Assembly (NCBI GenBank): GCA_032718865.1
Contig: JALUTQ010000003.1
Coordinates: 898,001-962,000 of the forward strand
DNA from: Tilletia caries
Lineage: Eukaryota > Basidiomycota > Exobasidiomycetes > Tilletiales > Tilletiaceae
Reading direction: 5' to 3'
Length of the DNA: 64,000 bases
The position numbers were made by a program, and so were the translations under genes. Positions 35,601 to 44,922 of the stretch are shown in pieces. Below the pieces are notes generated by a model. It made no database searches. It was not told the origin of the DNA and was given only the letters and a program-made list of their open reading frames with translations. How positions within the stretch are numbered: position 1 is the first letter of the stretch; each line of letters starts with the position of its first letter.

Positions 35601-35877
35601 TCATCGAGAGCGATCAGACAACACGGATGGAGGATTCAAGCGTTCCTTCGCTCAACGAGGAGATCGCGGGGAGGGAAGGGACGATGGCTTTGTCTCCAAG
35701 CGTGGCTCAGCTCCCCAATCAAGACATCCAAGATTCGATCGCGAGGGCGGGAGAGGGGCTGCAGACGGTGGCGAAGATCGGCTGGAATTTGGGGGCTCGG
35801 AACGCAGCTCTGGGCCAGGGCGTAGACGGCACGATTCAGCGGGACGACCACAGACGGCATCAGCACGGAGGTGGTAA
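32622..35877 (+). CDS. Mitochondrial DEAD-box RNA helicase, MRH4-like, with +1 frameshift
   Basis: The ATG at 32622 opens an Ala/Arg/Ser-rich presequence (MQRFIASRAAAAAA) typical of mitochondrial import. Helicase motifs follow: Q-type FVDLGLPRPL, motif I AHTGTGKS near residue 134, Ia VPSNELAFQ, Ib ATPTRLLE, II LDEVD near 266, and III SATA near 393. The frame stops at 34562, but the missing half continues one base out of step: motif V ARGLDLP and motif VI HLAGRASRIG lie downstream, to a stop at 35877. The frames meet at a run of seven Gs (34519-34525); six would keep one continuous frame of about 1084 aa. The motif V/VI style resembles Mrh4, which acts in mitochondrial large-subunit assembly. 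The break may be a real mutation or a sequencing error. The C-terminus carries degenerate tandem repeats. Confidence 0.75.
35263..35720 (+). repeat. Degenerate tandem repeats in helicase C-terminus
   Basis: About seven imperfect units of roughly 60-66 bp, each encoding a Ser-Pro-Arg-rich motif such as KRTSSPRWERRED or FRRTSAPRHG. They give a basic, Arg/Ser-rich disordered tail, possibly an RNA-binding extension. Confidence 0.6.
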
Positions 35878-36129
35878 TAATATAGATTTGTTACCTTTCT
35901 AGTAATCGAACCCACCGCATCACCACTTCGTCTCACATCGACTGTTCTTGTGGGAAATGGGGTGCAGGTGTGTGGCAGAGGTCAAGAATAAAACATCTCA
36001 ATTCGCAAACACAACATAACGATCTACATATCTATAAGATGCCTTATAAGTAGTGCGGACCGGAGACGTATCTGTTCTCACACTGAGCTCGCACACTCTG
36101 CTTGAACGGTCTTAAGCATGATCCATCAA

Positions 36130-36495
36130 TCATTGATGAGTGGATAGCGATCTCAGGCGTGACTCAGACTTAGGAGACGGCTCCAGCAGAACGTTCGTTC
36201 GCAGAACGCGATGCGTACCGGGCGCCGACAGATAGACATAAACGATCAACAACTCGGTTTGGCAGATGGCGAAGGGATAGTAGGTAGTGGGGGTTTCAAA
36301 CATCTCTTGATCGAAGACCGTGAGGTACAAGTATGGGCTGATGCTGCTGATGAGGGAATGAATGAATGAAGAAAGGTCGTTGTGCGAGAAATCGAAGGTG
36401 TGGGGGGTGACGAGTTCTTGACTCGCTGTGTTGGCCTGCACAAACACCATCAGTAGGCGATAGGCTTGACATTTGACGGTGGTAGCTTCCGCCAT
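36130..36495 (-). CDS. Hypothetical protein (121 aa)
   Basis: A single open frame with ATG at 36495 begins MAEATTVKCQAYRLLMVFVQ and contains YLYLTVFDQEMFETP. No family is recognised and no signal peptide is evident. It starts 54 bp after the stop codon of the small secreted protein gene on the same strand. Amino-acid composition is ordinary rather than low complexity, which favours a real gene, but an exon of something else or a chance frame cannot be excluded. Confidence 0.35.
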   Translation of the reverse strand: MAEATTVKCQAYRLLMVFVQANTASQELVTPHTFDFSHNDLSSFIHSLISSISPYLYLTVFDQEMFETPTTYYPFAICQTELLIVYVYLSAPGTHRVLRTNVLLEPSPKSESRLRSLSTHQ

Positions 36496-36549
36496 GCCGA
36501 CGATCTTGAACGAATGGCGAGCGGGATGTGAGGGAGTAGATGACGCGTC

Positions 36550-36904
36550 CTAACGTGGCGGCGGTGGAGGGTTAAACCAGCAGTCGTCCTCCGTAGCGTG
36601 CTTCACCGTCTTGCAGTATTGGGAGTACTCTTTGCAGGTATGATACTTTTTCTTGTAATATGGATCGTTGTCACACACCCATGTAAACCACTGTGAAGAA
36701 GAGAGCGACGAGTTTATACAGCGTCGAATCATGAACGCTAACCGGGAAAGGAGAACTCACGTCGAACGGTTGAACGGTCGGGGGTCTGGGTTTCACAGTT
36801 ATAATGCCTCTGCGGGCACGATTTCCGCGTGGTCCGTCACCTGCGGCGACGATGCTGGCGGAGAGGACGAGACCGCAGAGGAGAGTGAAGATCTTGACGT
36901 TCAT
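36550..36904 (-). CDS. Small secreted cysteine protein (candidate effector)
   Basis: Two exons (36904-36761 and 36690-36550; GTGAGT donor, TTCACAG acceptor, phase 0) encode 94 aa. Residues 1-21 (MNVKIFTLLCGLVLSASIVAA) form a clear signal peptide, with cleavage likely just after the Ala-Ala. The mature part of about 73 aa is basic and Pro/Arg-rich at first. Its second half is rich in Tyr, Lys and acidic residues, with four cysteines (WVCDND, HTCKEY, QYCKTV, DDCWF), enough for two disulfides. It ends in a run of prolines. Size, secretion signal and cysteine content match fungal small secreted proteins, some of which act as host effectors. No specific family is recognised, so function is inference. 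Confidence 0.7.
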
Positions 36905-37765
36905 CGTGGAATGAAGAACGGAAGCTTGGGGATTTGGCTTGCCAAAGGGGGAGAAGTATCAGGTGTGTCTGGATGAAGGTGCAGGGAATCATTTCTGAAT
37001 GAGAAATGACGCTACTTATACATGTTCGCATGGGGTCAACATACCGGGGTCCGGGACGCCTCATCCAACGAAGAAGCCAGTGCCCAAGGCTGGGCCCGTG
37101 CCGGTCGCGAATCGCGGACCGAAAAAAGAATGACCTAACAGATGAGGGTAAGGACACCAGGTAAGCAATGTTTTTCACGATGTAGGGCAATTCCCGCGTC
37201 GTAACCGTATATAATTCCAGCAACGCCCGTACATACATATCTGCCCACATCTCGCCCAAATCCCGCCAGACCCGCCCGCCGTCCAGAACCACCAGTACAA
37301 TGTATCAAAGCTGGGACCGAATAATGAGTACTCCCGACTCACCTCGGCGGGCTTGGACGAGTGCTACGGAGACCGATGTCACGTGGCGCAAGGTAATGCC
37401 CAAAATCCGTCAAGCCGCTCGTTTTGAGCTGTTCCAGTCACCGAGCCCCGAGGTCAGGGATTTGGTGATCACGGCACGTAAACAAAGTAAAAAGATGCGT
37501 GTTGGTCAAACGATCAACCATACACTCGTCGTTTTTCCCACGCTTTGGCATGAACTTGCAAACCGCACAACCTTCGCAAAATCGCAAGCAAGTGAGCAAA
37601 CTACTACCTGGAATCGGCTGCAAGTATAAACCTTGTGCATGTCGTGACTTATCGTGTCAATCGTCAACGAGCCAAGCGCGGCCTGGCTGAATTGAACAAA
37701 TGATCTAGCGTCATAACAGATGCATTGCATTCATCGTCACAGGGAGCAGGCGCAAGGGGTGCGTT
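36905..37765. other. Intergenic region upstream of the secreted protein gene
   Basis: 861 bp between the start of the small secreted protein gene and the stop of the Gln-rich gene, both on the minus strand. A 109-codon plus-strand frame at 37300-37629 has no supporting feature. One CACGTG lies at about 37379. Nothing else is supported. Confidence 0.35.
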
Positions 37766-39197
37766 TTATGCTCCCATTGGCGCAGTATCTACATCCGAAG
37801 GAGTAGGAGCCACCTCCTCGACCGTAGCTGCTTCCACAGCCGGGACCGCATCGGCACCTGTTTCCACAGCCACAGCAACACCAGCAGGCGCAGCCTCCGC
37901 CTCTGAGCTCGTGCTGGTGGGGAAGGCGCCCGCTTCGGCCATCGATTGAGCCTGTTGCGCCGCCTCCAAGACCGAACCTAGATTCATAACCGCATCTTGC
38001 GGCTCCAGCGGAGCCTGATTTCCGCCCTCCCCTTGTTGTTGATGCTGCTCTTGCTGCTGCTCTTGTTGCTGCTCTTGTTGCTGCTCTTGTTGCTGCTCTT
38101 GCTGCTGCTCTTGCTGCTGCTCTTGTTGCTGCTCTTGCTGCTGCCCTTGCTGCTGCTCTTGCTGCTGCTCTTGCTGATGCACCGGCTGACGCTCTTGCTC
38201 TTGCACTTGCATCGGCTGATGTTGAGGCGCTTGTTCTTGTTCTTGCTCTTGCTCTTGCTGCTGGTAATTGGAGTGTTGCTGAGCCTGCAACAACGCAGCC
38301 GCAGCCGTAGCCTGTGCCTGCGCTTGAGCCTGGGCCTGGGCTTGAGCCTGCGCGTGAGCCTGTTCCTGCGCCTGTTCCTGAGCCTGCGCCTGCGCAAGCA
38401 CAGCAATCTCCCTCCTCTCCCGTTCCCGCGCGGCGTCGAGTGCGTCCTGCCTGGCGCGCGCCTCGTCCGCCTCGCGCATGACAATACGGAGCGGCTCGGG
38501 CGTGATGGCGCGGACGAGACCGATACCGACGATAGGACCTTCGAAAGGATGTTGAGCCCAGTCGGCATTGAAGTCGGTACCGTCTTCTCCTTCCGGTTCT
38601 GCGGCGTCGCCGATCTTCTTCGCGTCTGGTAGGAGGGAGTCGTCATCGTCGTCGATCGACGCAGGGAGAGAGCTCGAAGCGCCAGCGCTGTCGAGGACGT
38701 GTTTGAGGTGTCGCATCCGTTTGGCATGCGTGGATTGTAAGTCTCTGTTCTCAGCAAGGAGCGCGTCGCGTTGGCGTTTGAGGTCGTTTGCGTCCTTGAA
38801 TGCGTATGGTGATTGAGGGACCTTGATCATGTCTTGAGACCCAGACGGAGCGGGGGGAGTACAGCCAGAGTCAGCAAAGAAAAGAAATACGCTCGCACTG
38901 GGCTGAGCCGTGGAGAAAGTATGGGGGAGAACGCACCGATTCTGCGGGCATCGAAGACTTGGTTGAGGAGCTCATGATTGCGCGTATATCTCGCTATGGC
39001 AAAGTCGCGGGGCGTGCTTCTCTCAAAGTCGTCTGTGAGGCAGAAGGCAGCATGTATGCGGGTAGGTGTCAGTTGACTGAGAGTGCTCCGGAAATGGAAA
39101 AGAGGAAGGTCATGCTCACCCAGGACATAGTCACCGTGATTGTCATGCTGAGGCATGCCGAGGGCCATGCTTGTCTTTCCAGCCGGCCGAGCTTGCA

Positions 39198-39231
<34 letters not shown>

Positions 39232-39711
39232 TTGAGCCGCTGCGGCAGCCATCATGTGCGCGTGGGCCTGAGCTTGAGCTTGAACCTGTGCCTGTGCCTG
39301 TGCTTCAGCCTGAGCCTGGGCTTGGGCCTGGGCCTGTGCTGCTGCTTGCGCTGCTAGATGTGGCTGTTGCTGTAGGTAGGGATTCCCACCTTGGGCTGCC
39401 TGAAGATGCGGCGGGAACTGCTGTGGTTGCGGCTGCTGTGGTAAGGCCTGGCCGCCGCGAGCGTAGTATTGAGCTGCAAAGTGCGCCTGGGCGGCCTGCT
39501 GCTGTAGGAGATGCTGTTGGTGCTGGTGCTGACTGTGATCCTGCTGCGGCCGAGGCGTGCTGCTGTTGTTCGGCTGCTGCTGCTGCTGCTGGTTGGTTGC
39601 CTTGCGCTTCCGGCTCGCCTTGCTCGTGGTTGACGCGGGCGCTGCTGGCGTACCGACCGGTGGAGTTCCGGCAGCGAACATGCCTGCATCCGTGGGCGGC
39701 GTGTCGACCAT
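37766..39711 (-). CDS. Gln-rich nuclear-type protein with conserved core, unrecognised
   Basis: Three exons (39711-39120, 39032-38937, 38832-37766) give about 584 aa, in phase. The start is the first ATG (MVDTPPTDAG); a basic KASRKRKATN patch near residue 35 may be a nuclear signal. The N-terminal half is Gln/Ala/His-rich, with Ala-Gln repeats and a Gln run. The intron junctions create a conserved-looking block: DDFERSTPRDFAIARYTRNH, ELLNQVFDARRI, then SPYAFKDANDLKRQRDALLA, which looks like a short helical domain with coiled coil. After an acidic stretch the C-terminus is an Ala-Gln array and a Gln-Gln-Gln-Glu repeat. This architecture is typical of fungal chromatin or transcription-complex subunits, but I cannot assign one. 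Confidence 0.7.
38030..38270. repeat. 12-bp-type repeats coding for QQQE units
   Basis: Tandem TTGCTGCTGCTC-like units on the + strand, encoding repeated Gln-Gln-Gln-Glu in the Gln-rich protein. Copies are imperfect at the left-hand genomic end of the array's reading direction, near the HQP residues. Confidence 0.7.
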
Positions 39712-41046
39712 GCTGCGAGACTTGTTCAATGAGATGAGGTCCAGGTTGCGCGTTCCGTCCTGCGCGTCAGGCCTGGCCAAACGAGGTCAAGCAGGCAGAG
39801 CGCGACGCGACGATTGGGGAGAGCCTTGCGAAACTATCATACGGCCGAGAGATTGCAGATTGCAGACCTTCTTGTCCGAAACCCCCGGAACACCGCAGGC
39901 AAGACCGTTTCGGCTCAGCTGCCGAAAGTACAAACACGTGGCCACGTGGGGACGTGGAAGCTCTCTATGTGGAACCCGACGCAGAGCTGGTTTAGGGACC
40001 AGGCGCGACATGGCACGATGCGTGCTGTGGCTGTCCAAAGGAAGGGATCCGGTCCGTGGTGAGGTGCTTGGACCTTGGACGCGCGGGCGACGCGGTTAGC
40101 TGACAACTCGCGCTGAAACAACTCGAGAACGGTGAGGACAGTCAGAGCGTCTAAGCTGGAACGGTCTCGGTGACCAGTGCCTGTGATTTACGCCGCCAAG
40201 GTAAATTTACAAAAAGAGGGTCCCACAGCACGAACCGCTTCACGCTTCACCATAAACCTCCTTGCTTCCTGACGCCTGACGCCTGACGGTGCTGCTTGGT
40301 CCTCCCGGCTGCCGGCTCCTTGCTGCCCCCTGCACACTTTCTGGCTGCCTTTTGGAGGATGTACTCGGACTCCCCTTTGTCATTCTGAAGGTGATCCGAC
40401 TGAGATGGGATGGAGCGATGGAGGATGGTGGGACAATTGAATGTGAACAATGGGCTGAATATTTGTAATTGAGACCACATCAGACTCCAGACCAGATTAC
40501 ACGCTGAGGCCGAGCAGACGGGAACAGCTTTGTCCTTGGCACTTGTGCGCTGCTGTGCTCTCCTGCTCTCCCTGCATGCGGGCTGTCAAAGTGGGAAGTG
40601 CTCTGCCAGCGAGAGGCGGCGAGAGTGAGACACTGCCGGCGAACTTGGTTGTAATTGGAACAGGAGCCGAGAGCCTATCAGTCGATCTGTCACCCATTCT
40701 TCGGAAGGGACCAGGCCAGCTCCGCTCGCTCCTTAAAGTCTCCCTTGGACTGACGCTTCCTCTGCAGCTTTCGCCCCCCATCCTCTCTCAAACTGTCGTC
40801 TTCTCTCTCCCTCTCCCTCTCTCTCTTCTCCCTTCTCCCGTTTGCTTCCCAGTTGCGTGCAACTTACCACCTTAACCTCAACCTCAACCCTCAAAACCAC
40901 ACCAGAATCTCACAAGGCTTGACGCTTTACTGATCTTCGCACTCCCCCCAGTTGCTCTCTTTCGCTCTCTCGCTCCTCTTCCTTTGTCGTTTGCAAGTAC
41001 TCCCCCAATCCCGAATTACCTCATCACACACACCCAATAACTCAAG
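39712..41046. promoter_or_regulatory. Divergent promoter region with paired CACGTG boxes
   Basis: 1.3 kb between the starts of the Gln-rich gene (left, minus strand) and the secreted glycoside hydrolase gene (right, plus strand). Two CACGTG hexamers 8 bp apart lie at 39935-39940 and 39943-39948, about 225 bp upstream of the Gln-rich gene. The 250 bp before the hydrolase start are strongly CT-rich, typical of a highly expressed fungal gene leader. No other gene is seen. Confidence 0.4.
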
Positions 41047-42245
41047 ATGCGATCATACACTCTCCTCGCCGCCATCATCATGGCCTTCCTGGCTTCAGCT
41101 TCCCTCGCCATCGCCTCCAGCAACGTCGAGGCATCCGACCTTCTCCAGCACCGCTCCGCCACCGACAAGGCCGAGCGTCGCGCACGGGTCCACGGTCAGA
41201 AGAACCACAACCGCGTTCACCGCAAGCGCAAGTCGTGCAAGGCCAAGAGCACCAACGGCAAGACCAAGGTCGACGGCCTCGGCGCTGTCAACAATGTCAC
41301 CGTTAGCGACGACGGTTCCGGTGTCCTCCGTGGCATCTGCTGGGGTATGGACGACAGCTACGCCCACAAGCTCGATGGCTCCAAGCTCGCCTGGTACCAC
41401 CACTGGCAAGATGGACCCGTCAATGGTCTTAACTCTCAGGGTGCCGAATATGGTGAGTCCCTTCTCGATGCATTGATCTTCCTTCCTCCTTCTTATCTCG
41501 ATTGCTTATTTCTTTCTTTCTCGCGCCAGTCCCCATGTTCTGGGGCGCTCGCCACAGCGGTCTTTGGAACCAGCGCAAGGCTTCCTTCGGTAACAACCTC
41601 CCCAAGCACATCATTGCCCAGAACGAACCCGATGTGAAGAGCCAGGCCAACGTCGACCCTTACACTGCTGCCGCCGACTGGGCCCGTGAGCTCGGCCCTT
41701 TCCAAAAGAAGGGTGTCAAGATCACCACTCCCCAGATCGTCTACGATGTCAACTGGATGGCCACCTTCTACTCTGAGCTCAAGAAGAAGGGCTACACCCC
41801 CGACATCATTGCCCTCCACTGGTACGGCGGCTCTGACCAGATCGACTCCTTCAAGGCCTACCTCAACAAGGTCCACTCCCGCTTCCCCAACCAGCCCATC
41901 TGGATCACCGAGATGGGTGTCACCCGCACCGGTGCCGGCTCCCAGACCGATGTCCTCCAGTTCCAGCGCGAGGTCATGAACTTCGTCAACCAGTCTGGCT
42001 ACGTCAAGCGTGTTGCATGGATCGGTGCCTTTGTCCAGGGTCAGGCTTACGACAACTTCATGTCCAACCTGAACGGCTTCTTCAACTCGGGCGGCATCCA
42101 GGGCTGGGCTCGCTTCTTCCTCTTCGGCAGCTCCTCCAAGCGGGACATCCACTACGAGGAGGCTGAGCGTGACGCCGCTTCCGTCTCTCGCGACGTCGTC
42201 GACGTCGATGCTGAGCGGGACACCACCAAGCTCTTCGTCGCTTAA
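41047..42245 (+). CDS. Secreted glycoside hydrolase, GH128 (Asl1)-like
   Basis: Two exons (41047-41452 and 41530-42245) encode about 373 aa. A signal peptide of about 24 residues (MRSYTLLAAIIMAFLASASL) opens the protein. A basic stretch follows (RRARVHGQKNHNRVHRKRK), a possible Kex2-processed pro-region. The catalytic domain starts at RGICWGMDD. It includes FWGARHSGLWNQR, then IIAQNEPD with the presumed acid/base Glu, ALHWYGG, WITEMGVTR with the presumed nucleophile Glu, and WIGAFVQGQAYDNF. This is the glycosyl-hydrolase catalytic core family first seen in fission yeast Asl1, classed as GH128 (beta-1,3-glucanases). Cell-wall glucan is the likely substrate. A short Asp/Glu-rich tail follows. 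Strong codon bias and a CT-rich leader suggest high expression. Confidence 0.87.
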
Positions 42246-43356
42246 GCGGACTAGTTCCTTCCGCCCGGCCTCCACAGATGGAAGCGTTTGCCACCGGTTG
42301 GCAAATGTGTCCAAACACCATCAAGCAGTGACCAAGATACATATCAGCCCACCAACACAACGCAGGACGTCTCATCGCACCACACATTCTCGGGTACGCA
42401 AGGAATACGGCACCATGATTTTGAAATGCTCGAATGGCACCGGTTGCCAGCTCGGACATCTCGTAAACCCTGGCTGTCGCTTCCTTGTTCGACAACATAA
42501 TTTGGTTCAAGTTCAGGAACAAGCAAACCATCGGAGACGACAAAAGAAAGCCGCTAGTCGACCTCTTTGTTGGACCTACCTTACCTTTGACCTGGCGTCA
42601 AGGTGATAGGCTCCAACTCTCCAACCTCTCGCACGCAACCGCAAACACAACACTTCTCCCCCCCTCGGAATTCGGCAGTTCACTCTTCCCAGCAATCACA
42701 TCGCTTTTTTGATTATAACAAAACTCTCGTTACGAAACGGACTGCAATCAGTCATCAGCACATCACTCAACTCGACGGATCATGGAATGTCCTACAAGCT
42801 GGCCCTCCCAATCTTCGTCCAATCCTCTCCTCCTCCCTACTTCTCCTCCGTTGATCGGAGAGAAGCAGGCAGGAAGGGAGGGAGGTACAACTGTATTCAG
42901 TCTCCCTTTTCGCGTTGGACAACATGTGGCATGGGTCGAAGGGAAGCGTTCGTTCTCGTCTACTGGTTAGATGGAAGGATGCGCCTCTCTTCTCACGGCC
43001 AGCTTGGCACACTTTTGGAATTCACATCTACCTCCCCGGCATTTTGCCTTTACAACTTCTTCGTTTGACGTGGCCTTATGGCCTTGCTGCCTTCTGATCG
43101 TTTGTTACTCGTGCAAAGTGAAGGGAAGGAGGATGCATTTGGGCAAGCGTGCCGGGAGGCGAGGCACGAGTCCCTTCAGCCAGCAACATCCCGAACGACG
43201 TCTTTCTGAAGCAGGAACCTGGCACTGTAAGGACCTCTCGTTATAGATCGTTCTGCAGTACCTTTCTTTCGAAACCGTCGAGATGTGGCAGAACAGGATG
43301 AAGTCCAATAGCAAATAACACTACATATGTACACTCCTGCGGTAGATCATCTAAAG
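42246..43356. other. Convergent intergenic region, nothing supported
   Basis: 1.1 kb between the glycoside hydrolase stop codon and the stop of the coiled-coil gene on the other strand. Several frames of 60-120 codons occur but none shows splice support or protein-like composition. It probably holds two 3' UTRs. Confidence 0.4.
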
Positions 43357-44492
43357 TCATGCCGACGGCTGTCGGGATTGGGTGGAAACAGGTGGGCGCG
43401 TGACAGGAGGACCGGCACGAGCAGGGGTACGAGCAGGAGCAGTAGTCGGGGCGGCGAAGGTGGTAGCAGTAGGAGTACGAGCAGAAGTGGAAGCAGAAGC
43501 AGAAGCCCGAACCGGAGCAGAAGCAAGGGCAGGAGGAGCAGGAGCGGAGACAGAAGCAGGAGCGAGAGCAAGAGCAGGAGTAGCCGGGGGCTCAGCAGGG
43601 GCACGAGAGGACCTTTCGAGGTTGTCTAAGAAATTGGAGAGAGCATTTTGCGTTTGACCACTGGCGACTGATGATCCTTCGTTGCGTATTGACAGATAAT
43701 GGGAAGGCGGGCCTTGTACGATGTCTTGCGGAACGGACCGCTGCGAAGTCTGCTGTGCGTTACGTACAGCTTCGGGCCTGATGTTTGGGGGATGCCAAGG
43801 GAAAGGAGCAGGCGTACGATCAGAGGATTGGGGGGTCAAATTGAATGATTGTTTCGAGAAGATTGCAGCTTGTAACATACTCACCATGCAGTGGTCCATG
43901 AGTTGTATACAACGAGGTGGGAGAGACTTTGCATATAGCTGACCTCCGTCGCCATGATGTCGTTTTCCAGCCGAGAAGTACACGTCCTGACGTGTTCGAG
44001 CGTCTTGTCAACCTGGACACGTTCGTCCGCCCCCAGATTCGCAAGCCGACTTTGAACCTGGCCGAAACATCGCTCGAGTTGCTCATGGACCCGAGTTTTG
44101 GTATGGCCGAGTTCGTCTTGCAACCGATTCTGAAATCGCTGTTGCATCGCCTGAAATTGCTGTTGCATCACCTCAAACTGCTGTTGCATCACCTCAGCCT
44201 CCGCAGCAAGGTTCCGATGCGTACGTTCGAGGTCCGCTTGCACATCTCTCCGAACGCTCCCGAGATCCTGAGCGACCTCACCAATTCGGCGATCCATCGT
44301 GTCCTGCCTCTGCCCGGACATCTCGGTCCACATCGCAGTGGCCGAGTTGAGCTGGGCGACTCCGGAAGCCATTCGGCCAGAGTTGACGTAGGCGCCGGAT
44401 AAGGTCGAGACGTGATCGCGGAGAGACGGCGGTATGCCTAGCGCCGCTGGCGGGTGCCATTCTGATGGCCTCTGCACTGGATTCAAGGCCAT
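43357..44492 (-). CDS. Coiled-coil protein with Ala/Pro-rich tail, unrecognised
   Basis: Two exons (44492-43885 and 43777-43357) joined by a 107-nt intron (GTGAGT donor, CATCAG acceptor) give about 342 aa. The start is the ATG of MALNPVQRPSEW; the frame stays open upstream to 44702 without a better Met. The N-terminal half is a long predicted coiled coil: MDRRIGEVAQDLGSVRRDV, then EVMQQQFEVMQQQFQAMQQR with a seven-residue Met-Gln-Gln-Gln-Phe repeat, and further helices to TCTSRLENDIMATEV. The C-terminal part is an Ala/Pro/Ser/Thr-rich tail of short SAPAPPA- and SASTSART-like units. A structural or spindle/cytoskeletal role is conceivable; I recognise no family. Confidence 0.6.
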
Positions 44493-44922
44493 GTTTGCTC
44501 GTTTTGGGAGGGCCGAGGGGTGAGGGGGATGCCGTGGTCCAGACCTTGGACGTACGCGCGAGATACCGGACGGAATATAGGGAGACCCAATTTCCTGCGT
44601 TGGGCTCAGAAAATCGGTAACGGTTCGACCACGCTGTCCATCGCGAGAGGTAGTCGTGACGGCAGGGCTGAAAAGAGAGATCGCGGCGTTGGATTGGAAC
44701 AAAGGAAAAAGGAAATTCGGTCACGGTAAGGCGCGCGAGGCGCGTCGCGTATGTTTGTGGCGTTGAGGATGCGGGATTTGCATTTCGTTGCGCAACGATT
44801 TGTCACACTCGGAAAACAAAAAGAGGTCGGGCGACTCGCTTCTTCTGGAGCTCAGCAAAGGTTCTGCAGGCATTCAGACTGTACTTCCTTCCGCTCATAC
44901 TCTGAAGGTCAGCCTGCAGACG
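44493..44922. promoter_or_regulatory. Divergent promoter of coiled-coil gene and DUS3
   Basis: 430 bp between two divergent start codons. The only notable feature is a GC-rich inverted stretch of GCGCGCGAGGCGCG type near 44730-44742. No gene or clear motif cluster is seen. Confidence 0.35.

Noticed and set aside
35105..35902. Second plus-strand frame beside the helicase C-terminus
   Set aside because: An out-of-frame reading of the same repeats; the helicase frame carries motifs V and VI.
37300..37629. Plus-strand open frame of 109 codons
   Set aside because: No splice support, signal, domain or compositional evidence; it lies in a gap between two minus-strand genes.
38030..39350. CRISPR-like regular repeats
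   Set aside because: The regular units are codon repeats for Gln/Glu and Ala/Gln in a eukaryotic protein, with no spacers.
43327..43629. Plus-strand Ser/Arg-rich frame resembling an SR protein
   Set aside because: It is the antisense shadow of the Ala/Pro/Ser-rich tail of the minus-strand coiled-coil gene; the RSRS pattern comes from its simple repeats.
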